A DNA stretch of 9,639 nucleotides from Methylocystaceae bacterium (GTDB lineage Bacteria > Pseudomonadota > Alphaproteobacteria > Rhizobiales > Beijerinckiaceae): assembly GCA_003152255.1 (NCBI GenBank), contig PLZT01000450.1, positions 1 to 9,639 on the forward strand. Direction: 5' to 3'. The stretch's first letter is position 1; each line of letters opens with the position of its first letter. Below, piece by piece: positions 1-5,978 of this stretch. The notes beneath the pieces were generated by a model. It ran no database searches. It was not told the DNA's origin and saw only the letters and a program-made list of their open reading frames with translations. The position numbers and the translations under genes are program-made.

Positions 1-151
1 TTCCCGCCGTTGGTATAAGAGCCGCCAACATGAAGTTTTTTGGTGGCCAGTCCAGCTCACAGGATGGTCACCATATGGTCACCAAAAACACCGCCGGCTC
101 GGGCAAATCTGGCGGAGCCATGTTAATATCTATATTTTTCATATAGTTATG
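1..151. other. Non-coding tRNA-flanking stretch with repeated TGGYCACCA motif
   Basis: No gene is supported here. The stretch lies immediately 3' of the minus-strand tRNA-Thr, where tRNA-targeting integrative elements usually begin. TGGTCACCA occurs at 65-73 and 76-84, two direct copies 11 bp apart (about one helical turn). An 8-of-9 match in opposite orientation lies at 41-49 (TGGTGGCCA on the plus strand). Next to the tRNA, 121-150 is AT-rich and holds a 6-bp inverted repeat (CTATAT at 130-135, ATATAG at 141-146). Clustered short repeats beside a tRNA 3' end fit integrase arm-type or excisionase sites, or an operator of a gene beyond the left edge. That reading is inference. Short open frames across 64-126 are only about 20 codons and are not credible. 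Confidence 0.4.
41..84. repeat. Three-copy TGGYCACCA motif cluster
   Basis: Two exact direct copies of TGGTCACCA (65-73, 76-84) are separated by two bases. One inverted near-copy lies at 41-49, reading TGGCCACCA on the minus strand. The 11-bp period puts both direct copies on the same face of the helix, as expected for cooperative protein binding. The binding protein is unknown. A tyrosine recombinase or its directionality factor is the contextual guess because the tRNA 3' end is only 68 bp away. Confidence 0.45.
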
Positions 152-227
152 TGGTGCCGCAAGAGGGATTCGAACCCCCGACCCCATCATTACGAATAAT
201 GCGCTCTACCGACCGAGCTATTGCGGC
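152..227 (-). tRNA. tRNA-Thr (anticodon CGT)
   Basis: The minus strand folds into a complete 76-nt cloverleaf with encoded CCA. The acceptor stem is GCCGCAA/TTGCGGC. The D arm has GCTC/GAGC around an 8-nt loop. The anticodon stem CATTA/TGATG (one T-G wobble) encloses the loop TTCGTAA. The variable loop is 5 nt, the T loop is TTCGAAT, the discriminator base is A, and CCA sits at 152-154. Anticodon CGT decodes ACG, threonine. The gene is intact, so if it is an attachment site the recombination has restored it. A perfect 12-bp palindrome (GCGCCATGGCGC, 235-246) lies 7 bp upstream of its 5' end. No clear promoter or T-rich terminator was seen. Confidence 0.95.
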
Positions 228-766
228 GAGTCTTGCGCCATGGCGCGTGGCTTCTACGTTTCCCTTGCCAAACCAATCTGTTAGCCGCCTTTTGTCCATA
301 TTGTCCGACTCATCTTACGGACCTGAAAATGGGTGATCAAGCACCGGATTCGGTCCGTCGCTGTGACAGCGGCAAAGTCAGCTATCCCCTGCCCTTCTGA
401 ATGCCCAGGGGCGGTCAAATATTCCTTTCGGGCTTGGTCCGTTGACGAAAGCGAGCCTACCAAAAGGACTCGCCCGAACATTTCGCCATATCCAGCCTTC
501 GCAAACTGATGCAAAAATCTCTGAGGCCACCCCAAAGTCGCCCGGTTGAACAGTTCCCCCCATGGCCGGGCAGAGATGGCCTCATTCATAGGCCATCCAA
601 TCGCGACCCCGCCCAATATGGAGTGCATGCGGTCGATTGTGTGGGAGATTCCGTTTCCTGATGGGGGCATGTTTCGTGCGAAACATGCCCCCGCCGGTTG
701 CTAGTTTTGGTATTTATATCGATGTGTTGGGCGACTTCATTGGTGAGGTCGCAATTGTGCGCGTAT
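228..766. other. Gene-poor stretch between tRNA-Thr and the AlpA-like gene
   Basis: No gene is supported over about 540 bases. A minus-strand open frame of 129 codons (281-670) begins inside the palindrome, lacks a ribosome binding site, has no recognisable motif, and lacks the strong G/C third-position bias of the genes to the right. By eye the base composition is less GC-rich than after 2879. Visible structures are a 12-bp palindrome by the tRNA (235-246) and the 30-bp palindrome (663-692). The stretch could be decayed element DNA or the tRNA leader region. Confidence 0.5.
663..692. repeat. 30-bp near-perfect palindrome with parS-like core
   Basis: Two 14-base arms, GGGGGCATGTTTCG (663-676) and CGAAACATGCCCCC (679-692), are exact reverse complements separated by only TG. 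The central 16 bp (670-685) read TGTTTC-GTGC-GAAACA on trimming the outer arms, matching the ParB-binding parS consensus TGTTTCACGTGAAACA at 13 of 16 positions, with all differences in the central four. The consensus is from established knowledge; functional identity is inference. The two-base spacer is too short for a normal RNA hairpin loop and no T-run follows, so an intrinsic terminator is unlikely. A dimeric DNA-binding protein site is the simpler reading. Confidence 0.6.
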
Positions 767-979
767 TCACAGTTTAAGGGCTTCGCCGCCATCGCGCTGG
801 CAGAGCCAGCGCTCCACCGCCGCCCGTTCGAAGAAGTTTCGCCGGCCCAACTTTATTGGGCGCGGAAATTCATTTCCAGGATCGTTCATCCACCTCTCAA
901 TTGAGCGCTTGGAAACGTCGAGTTCGAGCGCAAGCTTTACGGCGCTGACAAGGCGCAGGGGGTTCTGATTCGCGGACAT
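767..979 (-). CDS. AlpA/excisionase-like helix-turn-helix protein
   Basis: This 70-residue protein is probably a small DNA-binding regulator of the AlpA/Xis type, which controls excision or integrase expression in integrative elements. An N-terminal part (about residues 10-30, VSAVKLALELDVSKRSIERWM) has the spacing of a winged helix-turn-helix. It is followed by the family hallmarks FPRPIKLGRRNFFE and a tail AAVERWLCQ in which the residues after the wing return to a helix. AlpA proteins are commonly 65-90 residues, so the length fits. The ATG at 979 was chosen because the AlpA-like homology begins a few residues later; an upstream in-frame extension to 1186 would run through the promoter and looks unlike protein. 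The ribosome binding site is weak. It lies downstream of, and on the same strand as, the integrase, with its own promoter. The family call is by motif only. Confidence 0.75.
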   Translation of the reverse strand: MSANQNPLRLVSAVKLALELDVSKRSIERWMNDPGNEFPRPIKLGRRNFFERAAVERWLCQRDGGEALKL

Positions 980-1443
980 AGGACACCATCCCGTCGGCGC
1001 GAGCCGACAGCTAAAGGGGTGGTGCCGCTTTGAGGATGCGGGCCAAAGCTCGCAGTGCCTATTGAACAAATTGGGTGACTTGGGGTGCGGCGTATTGGCC
1101 CACCTATAGGAGCGCCGCCACGCGACGTCAAGCGAAAACAAGCGACACAGCCGCGAATACGCTTTAGTTAGCTTGGAATTGTGCAACTACGCTCGACTAA
1201 TACTTTGGACGTCTTTGCGATGAATTGGTTTTTACGACTATGCGGAGGGCGGTCGTAGCGGCCTGAAGGCGTCACAAGGCAGGGGAATCGGGCGAAGGAT
1301 TTAAGCTGCGACGAGGCTTGCAAGTAAGTCGTCGTCCCAGCCTGCGGTTTTGCGCTTTAGGCGTTGGGAATCCTTGCCGCGCTGCTCGCCGAGCAATGCA
1401 TTCCGCGCGACAACAGTCCAAAAAGAGGAAGCCGGACGCCTAA
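980..1443. other. Gap between the AlpA-like gene and the integrase
   Basis: No supported gene lies in these 464 bases. The left half is the leader and promoter of the AlpA-like gene (promoter at 1103-1131, leaving about 117 nt of untranslated leader). The right half, directly past the integrase stop, holds a minus-strand open frame ending at 1301. Its last 30 or so codons (ending GWDDDLLASLVAA) look protein-like, but its upstream part overlaps the integrase in another frame and no good start codon was found. It may be the tail of a decayed gene. No convincing terminator for the integrase was seen. Confidence 0.45.
1103..1131 (-). promoter_or_regulatory. Sigma-70-type promoter for the AlpA-like gene
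   Basis: On the minus strand, TTGACG (1126-1131) is followed after exactly 17 bases by TATAGG (1103-1108). The first hexamer matches the -35 consensus at five of six positions and the second matches -10 at four of six, with ideal spacing. Transcription would start near 1096 and reach the AlpA-like start at 979 after about 117 nt. It is the best consensus promoter seen in the window. It implies the AlpA-like gene is expressed independently of the integrase. Confidence 0.6.
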
Positions 1444-2712
1444 TCAAATGCGATTTCCCTTCAGCTTGACGACTTTCACCTCGCCGCTGCCGGTGACGAC
1501 GCGCTCGATGTGGTTCGCCCAGCGCTCCAAGGCGGCGCGCTTCTCGGGTTCGAACTGATGACGCTGATAAATCCCGGCGACGCCGGCGAAAGAGCCGCTG
1601 ATGTGGTTCACGATCCGCTCGATGACCGGCAGTTGCACGTCGATGCTCGCCAGACCGGACACGACGCTGCGCCGAATATCGTGAACCACCCAAGGGGCAA
1701 TTGGCTCGCCGCCGTTCAGCGCCGCCATCGCCGCGTCCAGCCGACGCTTGGCGCGAGTGAAACCGCTTATCGCGGTCGCGCCTGTCATGGTAAAAATCAG
1801 ATCGCTGTCGCCGATGCGCGGCAGACTCTCCAGAATTTCGACGGCTTGTGCCGGCAATGGAATCGTGTGCGCGCGCTTGTTCTTGACGCGCGAAAGCGGC
1901 AGGCTCCAAAGCCCGGCGCCAAGATCGATCTCGGACCAGTGCCCTTCGGAAATTTCGGATTTGCGTTGGCCGGTGAGGATCAACAGCTTCACGACTGGCT
2001 CGAACGGCCAGCCGAGCCTCTCGCTGGCTTTCCAGAGGAGGGCGAGTTCGCGGTCGTCGAGCGTGCGGTCGCGGCTCGTTTCCTGCGACGGTCGGCTCAT
2101 TCCGTCGCACGGGTTTTTCTCGATGATCCCGCGCGACATCGCCCAGCGGCACAATTTGCGCAGATGCGCGTAAATCCGGTTCGCCAGCACCGGCGCGGGT
2201 CGGTCGGCGATGCGGTCAAGCAGCGCATGAATGTCGGCGCGAGTGATTTCACTTAAGCGGCGCCCGCGCCATGGCGCGACAATTTCCCTTTCCAGGAAGT
2301 GCGCCGCCTCGCGCCATGAGCGGTTCGATGGCTTGTGATGGCGTTCGACGAAGCTCGCGACCACGGTCTCGATGTCGTCGTGCTTGACCGTCGCCTTCTC
2401 GCGCTCTGCTTGGCGCACGACGGCGATCTGCGCCGCCTTGGCGGCGCGCTTTTGCTGCGCCGGGTCGAACCCGTCGTCGCGCAGATAGCGCGCCTCACGC
2501 GCCCGCTTGCGCGCCTCGGCGAGGCTCACCGGGCCGAGGGTCAGCTTTCTCGATTTGTTTTGGAATCTGTAGCGCCAGACGAAGGTGCGGGCACCGCTTG
2601 GCCAGACGACGGCGTAAAGCCCGGCTTCGGCGTCGTCCTTGACCTCATAGGGCGCGGTGCCCGGCGCCAACGCTTCGAGTCGTTTGACTGTCAGACCGGT
2701 GGATTTGCCCAT
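1444..2712 (-). CDS. P4-type tyrosine integrase
   Basis: This 422-residue site-specific recombinase of the phage P4/DUF4102 type catalyses integration and excision of a mobile element. The N-terminal arm-binding domain (about 1-90) contains the typical pattern GLYAVVWPSGARTFVWRYRF followed by KLTLGPVSLAEAR. A core-binding domain follows at about 110-210. The catalytic domain holds the full set: R250 (LTGQRKSEI), a lysine at K277 or K279, H344 and R347 (VHDIRRS), H370 (VNHISG) and the nucleophile Y382 (GIYQRH). Length is normal for the family, so it is likely active. The ATG at 2712 has GGAG eight bases upstream (2721-2724). A weak promoter candidate, TTGTAT-18-CATAAG, lies at 2784-2813 on the minus strand. 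Its gene end, not its start, faces the tRNA-Thr, which is not the usual layout for this family. Confidence 0.92.
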   Translation of the reverse strand: MGKSTGLTVKRLEALAPGTAPYEVKDDAEAGLYAVVWPSGARTFVWRYRFQNKSRKLTLGPVSLAEARKRAREARYLRDDGFDPAQQKRAAKAAQIAVVRQAEREKATVKHDDIETVVASFVERHHKPSNRSWREAAHFLEREIVAPWRGRRLSEITRADIHALLDRIADRPAPVLANRIYAHLRKLCRWAMSRGIIEKNPCDGMSRPSQETSRDRTLDDRELALLWKASERLGWPFEPVVKLLILTGQRKSEISEGHWSEIDLGAGLWSLPLSRVKNKRAHTIPLPAQAVEILESLPRIGDSDLIFTMTGATAISGFTRAKRRLDAAMAALNGGEPIAPWVVHDIRRSVVSGLASIDVQLPVIERIVNHISGSFAGVAGIYQRHQFEPEKRAALERWANHIERVVTGSGEVKVVKLKGNRI

Positions 2713-2878
2713 GACACTGGCTCCAAAAGGTGAGCGTTAGAGGTAAGCGCCTGCGGCTGGCTGACCGTGTCGGGCGCTGTCTGCTTATGTCGTCATAGGA
2801 TTGCTGAATACAAGGTAATTACTGGTCTTACGAGCGATTTAATGTCGGGGGCCGTCGGGCGCTGTCGAGGGTCGGCGT
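2713..2878. other. Intergenic spacer, candidate right boundary of the mobile element
   Basis: This 166-bp spacer separates the start of the integrase from the start of the DUF4383-like gene. It holds the integrase ribosome binding site (2721-2724), a perfect 13-bp direct repeat (2769-2781 and 2854-2866) and GAGG at 2867-2870, the ribosome binding site of the next gene. P4-type integrase genes usually have an attachment site close upstream of their start, so a recombination junction is most likely here. No tRNA fragment could be found. Confidence 0.35.
2769..2866. repeat. Perfect 13-bp direct repeat upstream of the integrase
   Basis: GTCGGGCGCTGTC occurs at 2769-2781 and again at 2854-2866, 85 bp apart, in the spacer between the integrase and the DUF4383-like gene. 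The flanks of the two copies do not match, so the identity is limited to the 13 bases. It could be a pair of integrase or regulator binding sites, a small duplicated att core, or chance in GC-rich DNA. Confidence 0.5.
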
Positions 2879-3271
2879 GTGTTCGAGAGACATTGGAACG
2901 GCGACCTGCTGGCGAAAATTTTCGGCTTCGCCTTTATCCTGGTCGGGATCGTCGGCTTCATCCCCAATCCGCTCATCTCGGAAACGGGCTTCTTCCAGGT
3001 GAACGAGGCGCATAATCTCGTCCATATCGTCACTGGCCTCCTGTTTCTGGGCGGCGCCTATTTCGACGCGCCGGTGTGGACGATTCGCGCAATCGCGGTG
3101 CTTTACACGATCGTTGCGATTGCCGGCTTCGCGATCCCCGACAATATGCTGTTCGGCGCCGTCGCGATGAACATGGCCGACCGCTGGCTCCATGCCGCGT
3201 TCGCGGCGGTCCTGCTGCTGGTCGGATTCATGGCGCCCGCGCATGAGCCAATGCGCCAGGCGCGTCAATAG
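2879..3271 (+). CDS. DUF4383-like four-helix membrane protein
   Basis: This 130-residue integral membrane protein has unknown function. Four hydrophobic segments are visible, at about residues 12-30, 44-63, 66-88 and 104-122. Conserved polar positions lie in and next to them: NEAHNLVH before helix 2 and DRWLHAAF before helix 4. That pattern of an N/H-rich helix start followed by D..LH fits the DUF4383 family, whose members are about this size. It starts at GTG (2879) with GAGG at 2867-2870, eight bases away. It is convergent with tldD and separated from it by a hairpin. It directly follows the integrase spacer, so it may be the first chromosomal gene past the mobile element. The family call rests on topology and motif, without a search. 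Confidence 0.7.
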   Translation: MFERHWNGDLLAKIFGFAFILVGIVGFIPNPLISETGFFQVNEAHNLVHIVTGLLFLGGAYFDAPVWTIRAIAVLYTIVAIAGFAIPDNMLFGAVAMNMADRWLHAAFAAVLLLVGFMAPAHEPMRQARQ

Positions 3272-3313
3272 CCGTCGCCCGAGCGAGACCGCTGACGATG
3301 GCATAATCCGACA

Positions 3314-3350
3314 CGGGGACGAGGCCGAACGCGAAGACGGCCTCGCCCCG
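3314..3350. terminator. Hairpin between convergent DUF4383-like gene and tldD
   Basis: The arms 3314-3327 and 3338-3350 pair along 13 bp (CGGGG then CGAGGCCG, with one bulged A at 3319) around a 10-base loop. The hairpin sits 42 bases after the stop at 3271 and only 4 bases past the tldD stop (3355-3357, minus). Placed between convergent genes it plausibly ends transcripts from both sides. Neither side has a T-run, so it may act with Rho or protect RNA 3' ends. Confidence 0.55.
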
Positions 3351-3354
3351 CTGT

Positions 3355-4872
3355 TCACGCCGCCGCGTCGGTGTCGAGAATCCGAACGCCGCGAAAGCGC
3401 GCGGCCGGCGCGCCGTGCGAGACCGGGGCGAGCTGCATCGGCTCCGCCTTGCCGCAGGTGAAGACGCCGTGAAGCTCATATGTCGAGGCGTCGCCGAGGC
3501 CGTCGAGCCCGCGCCAAAAATCCAGCGTGCGGCCCTGATAGGCGGCCCCCTGAACCATCTCGCCGAGCGCGCCGTTCTTGATCTCGAAGAATAGCTGGCC
3601 GCCGAACTGAAAATTGTCGCGCTGCTGGTCGATGCTCCAGCTTCCGGCGCCGACGATGTAAAGCCCGTCCTCGACGCCTGAGATGAGATCGCCCAGCGAG
3701 CAGCGCTCCGGATTGGGCGCCAGCGAAATATTGGGCATGCGCTGAATCGGAAAGGCGCGGGGGCTGTCGGCGTAGGCGCAACCGTTGGAGCGCGGCAGGC
3801 CAATGAGATGCGCCTGCCCCAGCGCCATCTGGAAATTCTCGAACACGCCCTTTTCGATGATGGCGAAATCGGCCGAAGACGCGGGCGCGCCGTCGTCGTC
3901 GTAGCCGATGGTGGCGAGCCCGCCTTCCTGCGCGCGGTCGGCCCGTATCGTCATCAATTCGGAGCCAAAGCGCAGACCGCCGAGCATGGCGGGCTTGACG
4001 AAGGTCGTGCCGGCGAAATTCGCCTCCCAGCCGAGCGAGCGGTCAAGTTCGGTGGCGTGTCCGACCGTCTCGTGGATGGTTAGGAACAAATTGCTAGGGG
4101 CGATCACCACATCGCGCAGACCGGCGCTAACGGGCTTCGCGCGCAGCTTTCGCCGGGCTTCCTCGGCGCCCCGCCGCGCCTCCTCGACCAAGCCGCAACC
4201 CGCGGCGTAATCCCAGCCCGCGCCGCGCGCCGGCGCGAGGCTGTCGCGCGTCGCGAAGCGCCCGGACGCCTTGTCGACCGCGGTGATTGTGAATCGCGGC
4301 TCCACGCGCGTGCGCGTCTGCGCGATGCGCGCGCCATTGCCGCTGGCGAAAAGGCGCTCTTCGCGCGCCGCCAGAAATGTCGAGCGACAGAAATCGACCC
4401 CGGCGTCGCGGGCGGCGGCGTTCACGGACAGCAGAAAATCGGCCTTGTCGGCGACCGAAACCTCGAAAGGATCGATCCCGAGCGGCGTCTCCCAGCGCGC
4501 CTCCACGCCCGGAAGCGTTTCCACGACAATTTCGCGCGGCTGGATTGGTTTGACGGCCCGCGCATTGGCGAGCGCCGTCTCCACGCCCGCCAGAATCGCG
4601 GCGCGCGAAAAAGTCGAGGCGCCGTAAAATCCCCAGCAGCCGTCGCGCAGCACGCGCAGGCCAAAGCCGGCGTCGGCGCTCTCCCCGACATCCTCCAGCC
4701 GGTCTTCGCGCGCCCGCAGAAACTCGCGCCGCGTTTCGCCGAGCCTGATGTCGACGTAATCGGCGCCGGCTCTTCGGGCCGCGTCGATCGCGAGGTCGGC
4801 AAGGTCGAACAACCCCTCTTTGTCGAGCGCCAGGGCGCCGGGCGCGGTTTCGGTTTTTTTGCGCTCGCCCAA
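3355..4872 (-). CDS. tldD: TldD/PmbA-family metalloprotease (TldD type)
   Basis: This putative zinc protease, 505 residues from the chosen start, belongs to the family of TldD, which with TldE (PmbA) degrades unfolded peptides such as microcin B17 precursor and the antitoxin CcdA. The catalytic HExxxH motif is present as HETVGHATELD (H267, E268, H272), placing it with the metal-binding TldD rather than the inactive PmbA/TldE side. A C-terminal CGKAEPMQ (C473) supplies the cysteine ligand expected in the family. The final ARFRGVRILDTDA segment is also typical. The TTG at 4872 was chosen because AGGAG lies eight bases upstream (4881-4885) and family homology begins about 15 residues later. The longer frame from ATG 5001 would overlap the start of rsmE. 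No tldE partner is in the window. It is divergent from rsmE. Confidence 0.88.
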   Translation of the reverse strand: MGERKKTETAPGALALDKEGLFDLADLAIDAARRAGADYVDIRLGETRREFLRAREDRLEDVGESADAGFGLRVLRDGCWGFYGASTFSRAAILAGVETALANARAVKPIQPREIVVETLPGVEARWETPLGIDPFEVSVADKADFLLSVNAAARDAGVDFCRSTFLAAREERLFASGNGARIAQTRTRVEPRFTITAVDKASGRFATRDSLAPARGAGWDYAAGCGLVEEARRGAEEARRKLRAKPVSAGLRDVVIAPSNLFLTIHETVGHATELDRSLGWEANFAGTTFVKPAMLGGLRFGSELMTIRADRAQEGGLATIGYDDDGAPASSADFAIIEKGVFENFQMALGQAHLIGLPRSNGCAYADSPRAFPIQRMPNISLAPNPERCSLGDLISGVEDGLYIVGAGSWSIDQQRDNFQFGGQLFFEIKNGALGEMVQGAAYQGRTLDFWRGLDGLGDASTYELHGVFTCGKAEPMQLAPVSHGAPAARFRGVRILDTDAAA

Positions 4873-4981
4873 GCTCGTGGCTCCTGTCTCGCGCGCGAAG
4901 AATCCCGGTCGATTTTCGCGGCCGCCCCGCTTAAACCATACTCCCGATCGCGTCTCGCGATCCACCCGCGAGGATAGGCTC
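4873..4981. promoter_or_regulatory. Divergent tldD/rsmE intergenic region with an inverted repeat
   Basis: This 109-bp spacer must carry promoters for both tldD (minus) and rsmE (plus). It includes AGGAG for tldD (4881-4885, minus) and GAGGA for rsmE (4970-4974). A perfect 7-bp inverted repeat, GATCGCG (4946-4952) and CGCGATC (4956-4962), has a 3-base centre and ends 19 bases before the rsmE start. It could be an operator or simply a hairpin in the leader. No hexamers close to consensus were found. Confidence 0.4.
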
Positions 4982-5743
4982 TTGTCCATATATGATTTCA
5001 AGGCGCAGCGTCTGTTCGTCGAAGCGCCGCTTCATATCGGCGCGCGCGTCGTTCCGACGCCGGCCGCGCGGAACTATCTCTTGAACGTGCTGCGCCTGCG
5101 CGCGGACGATCCGATGCTGTTGTTCAACGGCCGCGACGGAGAATGGCGGGCGCGGATCGAAATGACCTCTCGCAAAGAGGCGGCGCTCGTCGTCCAGGAA
5201 CAAACGCGCGCGCAAAGCTCGGCCGGCGATCTCGACTACGCCTTCGCGCCGCTCAAGCAGGCGCGCCTCGATTATATGGTTCAGAAGGCAGCGGAGATGG
5301 GCGTCGCGCGGCTGATCCCCGTGCTCACGCGGCGCACCCAGGTTCGGCGCGTGAACCTGGAGCGCCTGCGCGCAAATGTGATCGAGGCCGCCGAACAATG
5401 CGGCTTGCTGAACGCGCCAGAGATTGTCGAAGCGCGCGATATCGCGGACTGGCTGGCGTCGCTGCCCGCCGGGCGGCTGCTGATCTTCTGCGACGAAGAC
5501 GCCGAGGTCGCCGATCCCATCGCGATTTTGCGGCGGGCGACGGCGGTTGGCGAACCAAGGCCCGGCGCGTCCGCGACGCTGTTGATCGGGCCGGAGGGCG
5601 GTTTCGACGAGGCCGAGCGCGAGAAAATTCTTCGCAAACCCAATGTGTTGCGGCTGTCGCTGGGGCCGCGCATCCTGCGCGCCGACACGGCCGCCGTCGC
5701 GGCCCTTGCGCTCGTCCAGTCGGTTCTGGGAGATTGGTCGTGA
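4982..5743 (+). CDS. rsmE: 16S rRNA (uracil1498-N3)-methyltransferase RsmE
   Basis: RsmE transfers a methyl group from S-adenosylmethionine to N3 of U1498 in 16S rRNA of the 30S subunit. The 253-residue protein has an N-terminal PUA-like RNA-binding domain (about 1-75, with NYLLNVLRLRADD) and a C-terminal SPOUT trefoil-knot domain. Family signatures are KQARLDYMVQKAAEMGV (about 92-108), EAAEQCG (135-141), LIGPEGGFDEAER (about 201-213) and SLGPRILRADTAAV (about 226-239), the SAM-binding knot. The TTG at 4982 was chosen because GAGGA lies seven bases upstream and the family N-terminus (SIYDFKAQRLFV) starts right after it. An upstream ATG at 4820 would add 54 residues that are antisense to tldD. 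Length is normal. The stop overlaps a GTG that opens a 33-codon frame, judged chance. Confidence 0.95.
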   Translation: MSIYDFKAQRLFVEAPLHIGARVVPTPAARNYLLNVLRLRADDPMLLFNGRDGEWRARIEMTSRKEAALVVQEQTRAQSSAGDLDYAFAPLKQARLDYMVQKAAEMGVARLIPVLTRRTQVRRVNLERLRANVIEAAEQCGLLNAPEIVEARDIADWLASLPAGRLLIFCDEDAEVADPIAILRRATAVGEPRPGASATLLIGPEGGFDEAEREKILRKPNVLRLSLGPRILRADTAAVAALALVQSVLGDWS

Positions 5744-5864
5744 ACATCGGGCGGGGCGACACGATGCTGCCACGATGTTTGCGTCTATTGCCACCAGCGA
5801 CGAAGCGGCCGGGGGAAGCGCAAGTTCCGCCTCCGGCGTAAAAGTGGTCGCCAGCGTATGCGTT

Positions 5865-5881
5865 AACTTCCGGGCGAAGTT
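5865..5881. repeat. Inverted repeat upstream of the porin-like gene
   Basis: AACTTC (5865-5870) and GAAGTT (5876-5881) form a perfect 6-bp inverted repeat around CGGGC. It lies about 98 bases before the start of the exported porin-like protein, in the 235-bp gap after rsmE. It is a possible operator; no convincing promoter hexamers were found beside it. Confidence 0.3.
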
Positions 5882-5978
5882 CCTCGGCTTTAAGGGAATG
5901 TTCGCCGCATCGTGGAACGTTTTCGAGGGCTGGTTATCGCGCCATCCCGTCCACGAGAATCACAAGGTCGACGCGCGC

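Noticed and set aside
281..670. 129-codon minus-strand open frame left of the palindrome
   Set aside because: It starts inside the palindrome, has no ribosome binding site, no recognised motif, and no strong third-position G/C bias.
663..692. Palindrome read as an intrinsic terminator
   Set aside because: The spacer is only two bases and no T-run follows on either strand.
586..792. 68-codon minus-strand open frame overlapping the end of the AlpA-like gene
   Set aside because: It crosses the 30-bp palindrome, shows no domain, and its start overlaps the AlpA-like gene in a different frame without a good ribosome binding site.
1301..2152. Long minus-strand open frame overlapping the integrase
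   Set aside because: It is arginine-rich out-of-frame sequence over a clearly coding integrase; only its end past 1444 was kept as a finding.
1510..2256. Long plus-strand open frame antisense to the integrase
   Set aside because: Shadow of a high-GC gene; no family motif.
2335..2733. Plus-strand open frame antisense to the integrase start
   Set aside because: Composition typical of an antisense shadow with no recognisable domain.
2713..2878. Search for a partial tRNA copy (attR) upstream of the integrase
   Set aside because: No stretch longer than about 6 bases matching the tRNA-Thr could be found by eye.
5740..5841. 33-codon frame overlapping the rsmE stop (GTGA junction)
   Set aside because: The overlap suggests coupling, but the peptide is short, proline/arginine-rich and has no independent support.
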